Shown: positions 45,849 through 55,060, counted from the stretch's first letter. The stretch: DNA of 64,000 nt from Actinomycetaceae bacterium (GCA_030538185.1 JAUNUK010000001.1:484296-548295); one strand, 5' to 3'. Translations and numbers: made by a program. Notes: generated by a model from the letters alone, not told the origin.

Positions 45849-48467
45849 TCACAAACGGGGATCGACTTCTTCGGATTCTAACGCCAAGACTGCCCCGGCA
45901 GCCTCGTGTACCCGCCACAGGGGCTCACCGGCAGCCGCGCGTTTCAAAGCCTCCAGCCCTAAGGCGTACTCGGCCCAGGCCAGGTAGCGTTTGCGTTCCA
46001 CTCCGCGTCGTTTCAAGCGCGACAGGTTACCCGCGTCCAAATAGTCCGGCCCATAAATAATGCGCAGGTATTCCCGACCACGCACCTTCAACCCGGGCTG
46101 CACAACCTTGCCGGTCTTCTTCGAGCGAACCAGGTTCGCGACGGGCTTGACTACCATGCCTTCCATCCCGGCTTCGGTGTGTTCCAGCCACCACTGGGTT
46201 GCCTGCGCGCACGATTCTTTATCGTTAACGTCCACAACCAGGTGTTTTGTGGGCATAAACAGCCGTCCGCCCTCGGCTTGAGCCAAACGCGAGGCCTGCT
46301 GCATGTGCCAGGTGTGTGGCTGGTCTTCCCAGGTGCGACCGTTGCCGCCGAGGAACTGGAATGGCGCGATACGCAGGCCCTCAAGGTCTGTGACCTGCCA
46401 GGCGTAACGCCCGTAGGCCCGCGTGAAGCCCTCAATGTTGCCCAGCCTACCGCGTGCCTTCTCCAAGCGGGCAGCCAGACGAGTCAGGGTTTCTGCGTCC
46501 AGGTCCGCCCTGTCCAAAGCTTTTTCGTAGGCAGCAATTTCATTTCCGAGGGCGATGCGCCCGGCAGCCCCAACCTCGGCATACTGCTCGCGAATGAGGT
46601 CCTCGGCCTTTAGTGACCAGGGCATGATCTCGGTGTCCAGCGCACACCACTCAACCCCAAGTTCATCCCACAGGCCGGCTTCCTCGAAGGCCTCGCGGGT
46701 GAGAGTGATGATCGTGTCGGTCAACGAAGCGTCAAAAAACCTTCGTGACGTGCGAGTAAATACTGTTCCGCCCTCGGGAAAATCCTTGGTGACGCCGAAA
46801 AAGCGTGTGGCCGCCTCCTGGTGGCGCGTGAGGACGATGACCCCGCGTGAGCCCATGTGTTTTTCTTCGCAGATAACTTTATCCGCGCCGTGTGTGCGGT
46901 AGTAGCTGAAGGCCTGCGCGGGGTGTTCCAGGAAGTCGGGCAGGTCAGAGGTTTCAACGGGGGACATGGTGGGTGGGAGGTAAACCAGCCAGCGTGGGTC
47001 AACCGACCAGCGCGACAGGGTCTCAAAGGCACCGGCAGCCTGTGCGGCCTCGATTTTGACCCGGCCTGCGTTATCGGTGGGTATCCACCGGTCTCCCAGG
47101 ACGTCACCTGCGCCGACCTCGAAGCCGGGACGCTCTAAGGCGTCGAAGGCCGCTTTGGCTCGCATCTGAACCAGGGATAGGGCCGGTTCGGCGTAGGTGC
47201 GAAAGGCAGGAAGCTGCACAATGTCCTTTTCGGGCCAGCGCAGGGCAGACAGGTGCCCTCCGTAGACGCAGCCCGTGTCCAAACATAGGGTGCGATTGAC
47301 CCAGGTGGGCGTGGCAACGGGGGTGTGGCCGTAGACGACGTGGGCCTTACCCCGGTAATCCAACTCCCAATGCCTGCGTATGGGGTGGCCTTCGGCGTCG
47401 ACCTCGCCACTGGGATCCCCGTATAGGCAAAACTCGCGCACCTTTCCAGAGGCCCGCATGTGGAAGGATTCCTTGAGGCCTGCGTGTGCGACGACCAGGG
47501 CTCCACTGTCCAAAACCACATGTGAAGGCAGGGAGAACAGCCAATCTTCGACCTCGCTTGCGAAACTTTCAGGGGTGGCTTCGCGCACCTGTTGCAAGGT
47601 GGCTAGTGCCGCAGGGGTATTCGCATTGGCCCTGGATGCCAAGATCCTACGCAGCTTGTCGTCGTGGTTTCCCGGTACGCACAGGGCATTGCCGGAGTTG
47701 TACATCCCCATGACCAGGCGCAAAACACCAGCCGAATCAGGGCCGCGGTCCACGAGGTCACCTACAAACACGGCCGTGCGTCCCTGCGGGTGGTATGCAT
47801 CCAGGTAACGACCTTGCACATCTTTCACGATCGTGTACCCCAAGGTTCGCAACAGTTCCACCAGTTCGTTTATGCAACCGTGAACGTCGCCAATGATGTC
47901 AAAGGGTCCGTGCTGGTCGCGTTTGTCAACGTAGAGGGGTACGCGCCGAAACTCTACGGCGTCAATCTCTTCTTGGGTGCGCAGCACATGCACCTGCCGG
48001 AAACCATCCTTAGCCAGGTTCTTTATGGATTTTCGTAGCTCGCGGTGTTGACGCGTGGGCACCTGCGCGCCGTATGCCCTGTCCGTGCGCGCCTCCGTGC
48101 GTTCGCAGGCCAGTTTCAAGGGAACGTCCAAGACGACGGCAATGGGGATAGCGTGGTGTTTGCGTGCCAGCGCGACAAGAGATTGCCTGGCTGTTGGCGT
48201 GATCGTTGTCGCATCTACCACGGTTAGCAGGTGCCGATCCAGGCGCTTGCCCACGATCACATCCAGTACTTCGAAGGCGTCCTTGGTCGCCGATTGGTCG
48301 TTGGCGTCGCCGGTTATCAGTTCGCGGCAGGCATCCGAGGAGACGACCTCGTGAGGGGCGAAGTGCCGCGCAGCGAAGGTGGATTTGCCCGACCCGGTGA
48401 CGCCGACGAGGGCCACCAGGCAGGTTTGTGGGATGTCAATAACATTGTCGGTGTTCACGCTGTTCAC
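45849..48467 (-). CDS. pnkp: Polynucleotide kinase-phosphatase-ligase (bacterial RNA repair Pnkp)
   Basis: An 872-residue three-domain enzyme. The N-terminal kinase has Walker A GVTGSGKST (about residues 22-30). The central metallophosphatase has GDVHG, GDLVDRGPDS and GNHDDKL. The C-terminal ligase domain has the nucleotidyl-transfer lysine in EEKHMGSRG. It heals and joins RNA ends cut by ribotoxins, acting with Hen1, which activates the ligase. GTG 48467 overlaps the hen1 stop (GTGA). Three repeat copies (46269, 46547 and 46769) lie in it, in different frames (AEGG, ALGN and PEGG). Confidence 0.95.
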   Translation of the reverse strand: MNSVNTDNVIDIPQTCLVALVGVTGSGKSTFAARHFAPHEVVSSDACRELITGDANDQSATKDAFEVLDVIVGKRLDRHLLTVVDATTITPTARQSLVALARKHHAIPIAVVLDVPLKLACERTEARTDRAYGAQVPTRQHRELRKSIKNLAKDGFRQVHVLRTQEEIDAVEFRRVPLYVDKRDQHGPFDIIGDVHGCINELVELLRTLGYTIVKDVQGRYLDAYHPQGRTAVFVGDLVDRGPDSAGVLRLVMGMYNSGNALCVPGNHDDKLRRILASRANANTPAALATLQQVREATPESFASEVEDWLFSLPSHVVLDSGALVVAHAGLKESFHMRASGKVREFCLYGDPSGEVDAEGHPIRRHWELDYRGKAHVVYGHTPVATPTWVNRTLCLDTGCVYGGHLSALRWPEKDIVQLPAFRTYAEPALSLVQMRAKAAFDALERPGFEVGAGDVLGDRWIPTDNAGRVKIEAAQAAGAFETLSRWSVDPRWLVYLPPTMSPVETSDLPDFLEHPAQAFSYYRTHGADKVICEEKHMGSRGVIVLTRHQEAATRFFGVTKDFPEGGTVFTRTSRRFFDASLTDTIITLTREAFEEAGLWDELGVEWCALDTEIMPWSLKAEDLIREQYAEVGAAGRIALGNEIAAYEKALDRADLDAETLTRLAARLEKARGRLGNIEGFTRAYGRYAWQVTDLEGLRIAPFQFLGGNGRTWEDQPHTWHMQQASRLAQAEGGRLFMPTKHLVVDVNDKESCAQATQWWLEHTEAGMEGMVVKPVANLVRSKKTGKVVQPGLKVRGREYLRIIYGPDYLDAGNLSRLKRRGVERKRYLAWAEYALGLEALKRAAAGEPLWRVHEAAGAVLALESEEVDPRL

Positions 48468-49927
48468 GCCTTTTGCACCTCCTTGGCAACGCTAAAAATG
48501 GCCATCTGAGTGGGCGCCCCAATGCCCTCGACATGCTCGCCTATCTGGCGCACACGCACCTGGTAGCCGTACTTTGCACACACGCCTGCACACCAGGCAC
48601 GAAACTGGGTCTCATCCCATTCGAATCGGTGGTCTGCGTGGCGAAAACCTCCATCTGCCAAGCCCTCCCATTGCTGGTTATAGTCCGCGTTCGGGGTGGA
48701 AACGATTACGGCACCCGGTTTGGCCCGCCCGAAAACGACGTGCGCAACCGTGTCCAAGCGTTCGGGTTCAATGTGCTCGATGACTTCTGACATGGTGATG
48801 ACGTCCATCCCGACAAAACGCGCATCGGTATAGGTCGCAGAACCTTGAATCAACTCAATGTTCGCAGACAATTCACCATCAACGCCGCTGAGCCTGCGAG
48901 CACTTTGGTCAAGTGCTCTGGGTGAAACGTCTGCCCCGATCAGGCGGACGTAACGCTGGGCATCGGCCAGTTCCTTTAGCAGTTCACCTTGCCCGCAGCC
49001 CAGGTCCAACACGGTTTTCGCGCCGAGGGCCTCGATTTCCTCCACGAAGGCTTGCCTGCGCAAGATTTTTAGGGGAGAGGCTGGCACCTCAGTCTGCTCG
49101 GTTTCACTTTCTTCATTGCCGAGGGCGTCATAGCCCAACTGTTCTTCTGCCTTTTGGGCCAAATACCGTATGCCGGCCATATAGCGTTCGATGATGGTTT
49201 CTCGCTTCGGGTGGGTTTCCAGCCACTGGCACCCAAAGCGCTGTAGTTTATCGGCCTCATCTGCGTCTACCCAGTAATGTTTGCGTCCTGCAATCACCGG
49301 CAGCAGCACGTACACCTGTGCCAGAGCATCAGCCACGGTGAAGGTCCCACGCAGGGTTGTGGTGACCATATCGGACATACCCCACTGAGGGAATGAGGGA
49401 TCCAGTTCGCTTCCCTTTACCTCAACCTGCCAGCCCAGGGGCTCAAAGAGGGCTGGAACAATCGAAGGGTCTGGGTCAACGGGCAGGGCAGGCAAGGTTA
49501 TCTCCAGGTCAAAGTACCTACGGGCAGCCAGTTTCGTTGTGGGGTCAGTGCGTGTCAGAAGTAGCTGTGGTTGCGCGCCTACAGGTGCCCCGCCCTCGGC
49601 AATGGAAGTGGAAAAAGCCGAGGAAAAAATTTTCTTAATGGCTACGGCCAAAAGTGAGGACGCGGCGTAAGGCAAGGCGTTGACGTAGGGGGCAAGAGGG
49701 CGGCCTTGCGGTCCGCGTCCCCGCCCAACAATTTTGATGGGATCGACGTCGACGATCAGCACGGCCTCGCAGCGTTCAAAGGTGGCCTCGGGGAAGAAAA
49801 CGGAGGCCTTGCCCCACGGCAGTTCAACTGAACGCAGTCGGTTAGGGTGCTTGACCAGAGCAAACCCAAGGTCACGTGCAGATAACTGCGCATTAAAATT
49901 CCCCGAGGCCGCAATAGAAAACATCAT
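48464..49927 (-). CDS. hen1: Hen1 RNA 3'-terminal 2'-O-methyltransferase
   Basis: A 487-residue partner of Pnkp. The N-terminal ~240 residues activate the Pnkp ligase; the C-terminal half is a SAM methyltransferase with VLDLGCGQGELL (SAM site) and the metal-binding motif SEVIEHIEPERL plus the later HADHRFEWD. It methylates the 2'-OH of the broken RNA end before ligation, protecting the repaired site from a second cut. Two tandem ATGs occur at 49927 and 49924; the second has better spacing to AGGGG. Repeat copies (49120 and 49591) fall in the interdomain linker (DALGNEE) and a loop (TSIAEGG). Confidence 0.94.
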   Translation of the reverse strand: MMFSIAASGNFNAQLSARDLGFALVKHPNRLRSVELPWGKASVFFPEATFERCEAVLIVDVDPIKIVGRGRGPQGRPLAPYVNALPYAASSLLAVAIKKIFSSAFSTSIAEGGAPVGAQPQLLLTRTDPTTKLAARRYFDLEITLPALPVDPDPSIVPALFEPLGWQVEVKGSELDPSFPQWGMSDMVTTTLRGTFTVADALAQVYVLLPVIAGRKHYWVDADEADKLQRFGCQWLETHPKRETIIERYMAGIRYLAQKAEEQLGYDALGNEESETEQTEVPASPLKILRRQAFVEEIEALGAKTVLDLGCGQGELLKELADAQRYVRLIGADVSPRALDQSARRLSGVDGELSANIELIQGSATYTDARFVGMDVITMSEVIEHIEPERLDTVAHVVFGRAKPGAVIVSTPNADYNQQWEGLADGGFRHADHRFEWDETQFRAWCAGVCAKYGYQVRVRQIGEHVEGIGAPTQMAIFSVAKEVQKA

Positions 49928-49980
49928 GCCCCTAATGTTCCCATACCGCCGATATGGTCAGCTATGAAAGAGACCAGGAT

Positions 49981-51402
49981 TTAGCAGTCGTAATACAGCT
50001 CGAACTCATAGGGGTGTGGGCGCAGGCGCATTTGGTTGACTTCGCGCTCGCGTTTGTAGGCAATCCACGTGTCGATCAGGTCTTGCGTGAACACGTCGCC
50101 CTCGGTCAGGTAGTCGTTGTCTGCCTCCAGCGCATCCAAGGCAAGCTCCAAGGTCGCAGGCAGTTTCTCAATGTCGAAATAGTCCTCTGGGGGCAGTTCA
50201 TACAAGTCTTTATCGATCGGTTCGCGTGGTTCGATGCGGTTACGGATCCCATCAATCCCAGCCATCAGGCAGGCTGCAAAGGCCAGATACGGGTTGGCCG
50301 AGGGGTCAGGCACGCGGTATTCCACGCGTTTGGCTTTCGGCGAGGTGCCGGTCACGGGGATGCGAATACAGGCTGACCGGTTGCGCGCCGAGTACACCAG
50401 GTTCACGGGGGCTTCAAAGCCGGGTACCAGTCGCCTGTAGGAGTTAATCGAAGGGTTCGTGAAGGCCAGCAGGGACGGTGCATGGCGAAGCAGCCCCCCG
50501 ATGAACCACCGGGCAATGTCGGATAGGCCGCCGTAGCCGCGCTCGTCATAGAACAGCGGTTTTTCGTCTTTCCACAGCGAGAAGTGGCAGTGCATCCCCG
50601 AGCCGTTGTCACCCAGCAGGGGCTTGGGCATAAAGGTTGCCGTGTGTCCGGCACCGTAGGCGGCGTTGCGCACAATGTACTTGAACTTCATCATGTCGTC
50701 AGCTGCTTGAAGTAGGGGCGCGAAGCGGTAGTTGATTTCTTGTTGACCGGCCGTTCCACACTCGTGGTGTGCGCGTTCGATGATCAGGCCTGCTTCTTCT
50801 AGCAGTTCGCTCATGTAGTCGCGCATGTCTGCGCTTTGGTCTGTGGGGCTGACCGGGAAGTATCCGCCTTTGAATGGGATTTTGTAGCCCTGGTTGCCGC
50901 CTTCTTCCTTGCGTCCGCTGTTCCATGCGCCCTCGGCAGAGTCAATGTGGAAGAAGGTGGACTGTGGGGTGGTCTGGTAGCGGATGGAGTCAAAGAGGTA
51001 GAACTCTGCTTCCGCGCCGATGAAGCAGGTGTCGGCTATGCCGGTGGATTGCAGGTATGCCTGGGCTTTTGCGGCCACTGACCTGGGGTCACGCGAGAAT
51101 GGCTCATCGGTGAAGGGGTCGACGATGCGAAAGTTCATGGTCAAGGTCGCCTCAGCACGGAAGGGGTCCATGTAGGCGCTGGACAGGTCAGGCAGCAGCT
51201 TCATGTCCGATTCGTGTATTTCGGTAAACCCTCTGATGGAGGAGCCGTCGAACATTAGGCCGTTGTCCAGCGCGTCGCCCAGTGCGCGAGCCGGGATGGT
51301 GAAGTGTTGCATTATCCCCGGCAGGTCGCAAAACCGCACGTCAATGTTCTTGATGTCGTTTTCCTCAACGTAGGCTACGGCCTCTTCGCGGGTGTTGAAC
51401 AA
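49981..51402 (-). CDS. glnA: Glutamine synthetase type I
   Basis: A 473-residue enzyme that makes glutamine from glutamate and ammonia. TTG 51402 behind GGAGG is chosen because the protein then starts [12 protein letters not shown], as in the family; the frame extends to 51462. Visible segments are [10 protein letters not shown], the metal site [24 protein letters not shown] and [13 protein letters not shown]. The adenylylation loop [10 protein letters not shown] is present (Tyr), suggesting control by GlnE. It lies just upstream of hen1 on the same strand. Repeat copies are at 50097 and 50929. Confidence 0.95.
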   Translation of the reverse strand: MFNTREEAVAYVEENDIKNIDVRFCDLPGIMQHFTIPARALGDALDNGLMFDGSSIRGFTEIHESDMKLLPDLSSAYMDPFRAEATLTMNFRIVDPFTDEPFSRDPRSVAAKAQAYLQSTGIADTCFIGAEAEFYLFDSIRYQTTPQSTFFHIDSAEGAWNSGRKEEGGNQGYKIPFKGGYFPVSPTDQSADMRDYMSELLEEAGLIIERAHHECGTAGQQEINYRFAPLLQAADDMMKFKYIVRNAAYGAGHTATFMPKPLLGDNGSGMHCHFSLWKDEKPLFYDERGYGGLSDIARWFIGGLLRHAPSLLAFTNPSINSYRRLVPGFEAPVNLVYSARNRSACIRIPVTGTSPKAKRVEYRVPDPSANPYLAFAACLMAGIDGIRNRIEPREPIDKDLYELPPEDYFDIEKLPATLELALDALEADNDYLTEGDVFTQDLIDTWIAYKREREVNQMRLRPHPYEFELYYDC

Positions 51403-51501
51403 GGATCCTCCCAGGTTGCGCGGTTTACCGGGCGAACCGCGTAACGGTTGGCCCACCAACAAATACTACTCGCGCCAAGCCTGAGCCTAAAACCAAATAC
51501 A

Positions 51502-51513
51502 TTACCGAGGGCG
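51502..51513 (+). repeat. Intergenic repeat copy with extended flank
   Basis: ATTACCGAGGGCG in the gap between the vapC-like gene and glnA. It is followed by CCCCAAAAACTGCC, and the copy at 52242 has nearly the same downstream flank, so these two share about 30 bases. Confidence 0.85.
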
Positions 51514-51537
51514 ACACCCCAAAAACTGCCATTCCAT

Positions 51538-51945
51538 CTACGGCAGGGCACAAACCTCCAAAAGTCCATCTAGGCCCTTGAAATCGTCGGGGTTGCGGGT
51601 AATCAAGGGGAGCCCTTCGGCTATAGCAACGCTTGCTATTAGGAGGTCCGCTAACCTTGGTCGTGGGCTGCGACCTGCCTGTTTGGTGGCCGAATATACG
51701 CGGCCGTAGGCGCGGGCGGCCTCGGTGGTGAAGGGGATCGGTTCAAAGACTGCCTCGGCTCGTTGTAGACGGTCTTGGCGTTTGGCGCGTTGCGCGGGGT
51801 CTTGTGTAGCTGCGGGTCCGGCAGCCAGTTCTGCCATGGTAATGGCACAGATCGATATTTGTTTGGGCAGATCTTCGGGCAGCAAGGCCTCTAGGTCAAT
51901 TACGACAGATGTGTCCAAAAGCCCCACATCCAAACGCCTAGACAT
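51538..51945 (-). CDS. vapC: PIN-domain ribonuclease toxin (VapC family)
   Basis: A 135-residue toxin. ATG 51945 overlaps the antitoxin stop by 8 bases; an upstream start at 51975 lies inside the antitoxin gene. The acidic PIN residues are in LLDTSVVIDLE, the MAELAAG segment, RLADLLIASVA and RNPDDF. VapC toxins cleave tRNA or rRNA when released. A target in this host would fit the nearby Pnkp/Hen1 repair pair, but that link is speculative. Confidence 0.88.
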   Translation of the reverse strand: MSRRLDVGLLDTSVVIDLEALLPEDLPKQISICAITMAELAAGPAATQDPAQRAKRQDRLQRAEAVFEPIPFTTEAARAYGRVYSATKQAGRSPRPRLADLLIASVAIAEGLPLITRNPDDFKGLDGLLEVCALP

Positions 51946-52192
51946 GAGGGGCAATATCTTGGTCGACGACAGCATCTATGTCTTGGATGAACTGGCCGTA
52001 GTCAATACCAGGTGCGTTACGAAAAGCCTGAAGTGCAACGTGCGTGTCAACCATCCGATGTCTACGCAAAGGACGCAGCTCACCTACAGGTTCATTATGT
52101 CTGGTGACAATGAAACTGTGCCCAAGGTCTAGTTGACGCATGATGCTTCCGCTGTCGTTTCGAAGCTCACGCTGAGAAATCGTCGCTACCAT
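51938..52192 (-). CDS. Phd/YefM-type antitoxin
   Basis: An 84-residue antitoxin starting at ATG 52192 (MVATISQRELRNDSG, the usual Phd/YefM start). The N-terminal part binds DNA; the C-terminal helix should block the PIN toxin encoded next. The start codon lies within an inverted-repeat cluster (52185-52218) that is a likely self-regulation operator. Confidence 0.85.
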   Translation of the reverse strand: MVATISQRELRNDSGSIMRQLDLGHSFIVTRHNEPVGELRPLRRHRMVDTHVALQAFRNAPGIDYGQFIQDIDAVVDQDIAPHV

Positions 52193-52218
52193 ACCCCCAT
52201 GGTAGCACCTGGTGCTAC
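52185..52218. promoter_or_regulatory. Operator-like repeats of the phd-vapC module
   Basis: GCTACC (52185-52190), GGTAGC (52201-52206) and a palindrome GTAGCACC-T-GGTGCTAC (52202-52218) cluster around the antitoxin start codon. Repeated half sites of this kind are typical of Phd-family autoregulation. Confidence 0.6.
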
Positions 52219-52237
52219 GCCCTGCTCAGGCTATTTT

Positions 52238-52249
52238 TTGCCGAGGGCG
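52238..52249 (+). repeat. Intergenic repeat copy with extended flank
   Basis: TTTTGCCGAGGGCG followed by AATGCCCAAAAACTGCC, between the phd-vapC and hicAB modules. It shares its downstream flank with the copy at 51502. Confidence 0.85.
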
Positions 52250-52334
52250 AATGCCCAAAAACTGCCGCTCCCGCTTTGCTCTCAGGATTGGAATACATTG
52301 TGTGTCCAAGGGATTGATCGTATCTAATACAACA

Positions 52335-52703
52335 TTAACCCTTGGCCAGTTGTTGGACTCTGCCTGATGAAATGCCCAAAACTACTGCAATATCGCGGAT
52401 GGTGAAGCCCTCGGATCGAAGGGTTGCGACCAGGTCACGACTGGTTTGTGCGTACTGTTTCCGCAACGTTTCGATCTGGGCTCCTTCCTGTTTCATTCGG
52501 GTAACCAAGTCGTCGTGCGGCGTTTCAATGCTTTGCCACACTACGTCTATATCGGGGTACCCCATGCAATCTGCCGCATCTTTTACCATGCGTTCCAGCT
52601 CAGAAAAGCTGAGTCCCTGGGTACCGTATTGTTTACCGTCGACAGTGAAGAAAGCGACCCACCATTTTCCATCTTTTTGGGCCTTGGCGTATGCGGTTGT
52701 CAT
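52335..52703 (-). CDS. hicB: HicB-like antitoxin with C-terminal DNA-binding domain
   Basis: A 122-residue protein. The N-terminal HicB fold is seen in KDGKWWVAFF and VDGKQYGTQGLSFSELERMVKDAAD. A helical linker leads to a helix-turn-helix (GFTIRDIAVVLGISSGRVQQLAKG, about residues 99-122, shown here in two parts of the same stretch). It overlaps hicA by 4 bases. It is expected to neutralise HicA and repress the operon. Confidence 0.82.
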   Translation of the reverse strand: MTTAYAKAQKDGKWWVAFFTVDGKQYGTQGLSFSELERMVKDAADCMGYPDIDVVWQSIETPHDDLVTRMKQEGAQIETLRKQYAQTSRDLVATLRSEGFTIRDIAVVLGISSGRVQQLAKG

Positions 52704-52885
52704 CTGCTCAACTCCTTTATGATGGCTTTCGCAAGCATGTCTGGGATTTCACGGTGCCGGGGGATTGGCTGTACCCGATCACCTATCCTGGCTTTTGTGT
52801 GGTTTCCGCCTTCTTGAAGTTCCAGGGCATGACCTGTCTGCCTGGCAATTTCCTTCAAGATTTGTAGAAGTTTTCGTCTTTTCAT
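52700..52885 (-). CDS. hicA: HicA mRNA interferase toxin
   Basis: A 61-residue HicA protein from ATG 52885. The double-stranded-RNA-binding-like fold and catalytic His are in EGGNHTKARIG; PIPRHREIPDMLAKAIIKEL is the conserved C-terminal half. The toxin gene precedes its antitoxin, the usual hicAB order. A pair of CCTATACG repeats (about 52910 and 52930) lies upstream and may be the operator. Confidence 0.85.
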   Translation of the reverse strand: MKRRKLLQILKEIARQTGHALELQEGGNHTKARIGDRVQPIPRHREIPDMLAKAIIKELSR

Positions 52886-53292
52886 AGTCTAACATCCAGT
52901 GCCCTATACGTCACGTGTCAAGCTTCCTATACGCCAACGCGAAAGAGGTGATCTCCCTGTTGGTGGCACCTGTAGCATTGATAATGACCTGAAGGAGGAA
53001 GCTCTTGGTTTCATTAAGAGATTGTCTGGGATTGTTATTCTTCAAAGAAGGCTTACTTGAACCAGCTGTGGATAAAACTCAATCGAAAAACCTGTGGATA
53101 ACTACCAATTCTTCCCAAGGCCGCAGCAGTGAAATGACTGGCGTTTGATTCCTGTCTGGTCAGTAACGATGTATCTCCATCTTCAACCTAAGTCGAGGTT
53201 CATCCCCTACTAAGGTCGGTAGCGGAGGCATATCGACGTTCTATAACGTGGACTCACAGGTTTGTTCAACGAAGAATGGAGAAGTGATTACC
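52886..53292. other. Intergenic region with two DnaA boxes
   Basis: No intact gene is visible in these 407 bases. TGTGGATAA (DnaA box) occurs at 53067-53075 and 53093-53101 in the same orientation, 26 bases apart. The rest is unremarkable and may be decayed DNA between accessory modules. Confidence 0.5.
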
Positions 53293-53423
53293 ATGAACCA
53301 AATACGTCGAGTTATCTGTGTTTGACAGCCGGCCTCCTTGCAGCGGTACCAGGAGTATCAGCGTGCATGCCGAGAACAGTCTGGATCAGAAAACAAGCTG
53401 GGGAGAGGAATTATGTTGACTGA
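53293..53423 (+). pseudogene. Frameshifted small lipoprotein remnant
   Basis: ATG 53293 begins MNQIRRVICV and then meets TGA at 53323. In the -1 frame from 53322 the sequence continues LTAGLLAAVPGVSACMPRTV and stops at 53423. Joined, this is a clean lipoprotein signal peptide with lipobox VSAC. Loss of one T in the run at 53320-53323 would explain the break. The remnant after the cysteine is short and unrecognised. Confidence 0.55.
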
Positions 53424-53811
53424 AGAAATACAAGAAACCGCCAGTGTTAGAACGACGAGATTTGGGTTTCCATTACTAGTGACGGGGGTGGGTGTGGCGT
53501 TGTTATCATCCGGGGTGACCTTGGTAAACCAAGATTCAAGAACCTTTGGCATGTCACTTGTGCTCTCAATCGCAATAGTCATGTTGTGGACGCCTGTTTT
53601 TGTATCAAACCTGCGAAACTCCACTGTTATCCGGATCTGGAACGGATTTAGCGCAGTCCTGTACCTTGTTGCGACCCTATGTATAGGCGGGGCAGACAAC
53701 GGATTTAGAGCCACAGATGTTCTCACAAGAAACCTCTATATCGGAGGCTTCCTGCTGGGTGTATTTCTCGCAGCTTTTGGAATAAAAAGGTTATTGAGCG
53801 AGCGAGGCTAA
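53413..53811 (+). CDS. Four-helix membrane protein of unknown function
   Basis: A 132-residue protein from ATG 53413 behind GGGGAGAGGA; an in-frame TTG at 53338 lies in the pseudogene. It has a polar N terminus (MLTEEIQETASVRTTR) and four hydrophobic helices (about residues 18-38, 46-68, 77-92 and 107-126). No family was recognised. It sits in the accessory stretch between toxin-antitoxin modules and msrA. Confidence 0.6.
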   Translation: MLTEEIQETASVRTTRFGFPLLVTGVGVALLSSGVTLVNQDSRTFGMSLVLSIAIVMLWTPVFVSNLRNSTVIRIWNGFSAVLYLVATLCIGGADNGFRATDVLTRNLYIGGFLLGVFLAAFGIKRLLSERG

Positions 53812-53930
53812 GGCTTCCGCTTTGCTTTTCTTTCTGGGGTGTAGCGATACGGAATAAGTGCGCATGATTCGGACTTGATAGTGGTGTCGGTGTTTCCACG
53901 CACACATGGCGGCAGTAGAGGAGTCTGAAA

Positions 53931-54437
53931 ATGCGGATCTATGTTGGTATGGGTTGTTTCTGGGGAGTCCAAAAACTCTTTGACGCGCTGCCTGGCGTCA
54001 AGGCAACAAGGGTCGGCTACATGGGCGGTACGGTTGAAAACCCCGGCTACATGCGGGTATGTACCGGTTCAACGGGTCACGCCGAAATCCTAGAGATTGA
54101 CTACGACGAAACAGTCATCTCTACACAAGAGATCCTGCGCGCCTTTTGGGAAAACCACGACCCAACCCAAGGCGATCGTCAAGGAAACGATCGCGGCAGC
54201 CAGTACCGTTCCGCCATCTATTACACCGATCCCGAGCAGGGGAGCCTTGCCCAAGAAACTGCAGCCGCCTACGAGGCCGCCCTCGGCAATGCTGGGTATG
54301 GCCGCGTCACGACTGAAATCTTGCCCGCAACACAGGCGGGCCTATTTTGGGAAGCCGAGGAATACCACCAAAAATACCTAGAAAAGAACCCTGGTGGCTA
54401 CTGCCCAACCCACGCCACCGGAATCTGCCTGGCTTAG
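53931..54437 (+). CDS. msrA: Peptide methionine-(S)-S-oxide reductase
   Basis: A 168-residue enzyme that repairs oxidised methionine. The catalytic cysteine is in GMGCFWGVQ, followed by GYMGGTVENPGY and GHAEILEIDYDE, all MsrA signatures. C-terminal cysteines (GYCPTHATGIC) can recycle the active site. It overlaps the convergent UPF0340 gene by 4 bases. A repeat copy (54279) encodes ALGNAGYG in a loop. Confidence 0.95.
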   Translation: MRIYVGMGCFWGVQKLFDALPGVKATRVGYMGGTVENPGYMRVCTGSTGHAEILEIDYDETVISTQEILRAFWENHDPTQGDRQGNDRGSQYRSAIYYTDPEQGSLAQETAAAYEAALGNAGYGRVTTEILPATQAGLFWEAEEYHQKYLEKNPGGYCPTHATGICLA

Positions 54438-55060
54438 TCTCGGGTGTCATCCAGGCTGTAGTGGGCTCGGGGGCCGCCGGTGTATTTGGGGCGTGTGTAG
54501 GCGGCTACTACCGTGGCTTCGCCCAGGCGCGCGTCCTTTAGCCGAAGCGGCACAGCCACGGGGCGAAGGTGCATTCCAATAAGGGTTTGCCCTATGTCTA
54601 GGCCAGCGTGTGCCTGGATTTTTTCGACGAGGACGGGCTCTTTGAAACCGCGGTAGACGGCACTTGCGAAGGCACCACCGGCATGTGGATAAGGCACGGC
54701 GGCAACCAAGGTTGGGTCCCACATTCCAGCCAGCGCCGCGCGTTCAACCACAAGGGCACGATTCAAGTGTTCACAGCACTGGGCAGCCAAGAAGATTCCA
54801 CGCTTCGACAACACAGAATCAAAGGAGTCAAACAGGACGCGTCCAATGTCCACGCTGGAGCCCTTGCCGATGCGTTGACCGTGCACCTCAGAGGTGGAAC
54901 ACCCCACGACCACGAGGGAACCTTCCTTGAGGTCCGCGTGGTCAAGCAGGCTATTCATCAGTTCTTGGGCATGTTCTCCCAGGGACACAAGTCCTTCAGG
55001 GGTTTCCAAAGATTCGAGGCCGTTTAGATTTCGCGTGTTGTCAACGCCAGCTCCACTCAT
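54434..55060 (-). CDS. UPF0340 (DUF436, YwlG-like) protein
   Basis: A 208-residue protein; ATG 55060 or 55066 could be used. Segments LVVVGCSTSEVHGQRIGKGSS, the FLAAQCCEHLNRALVVE stretch and VPYPHAGGAFAS match the UPF0340 family (TIGR01440). Conserved cysteines suggest a metal or redox site, but no activity is established. A TGTGGATAA DnaA-box sequence occurs by itself at 54684. Confidence 0.85.
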   Translation of the reverse strand: MSGAGVDNTRNLNGLESLETPEGLVSLGEHAQELMNSLLDHADLKEGSLVVVGCSTSEVHGQRIGKGSSVDIGRVLFDSFDSVLSKRGIFLAAQCCEHLNRALVVERAALAGMWDPTLVAAVPYPHAGGAFASAVYRGFKEPVLVEKIQAHAGLDIGQTLIGMHLRPVAVPLRLKDARLGEATVVAAYTRPKYTGGPRAHYSLDDTRD

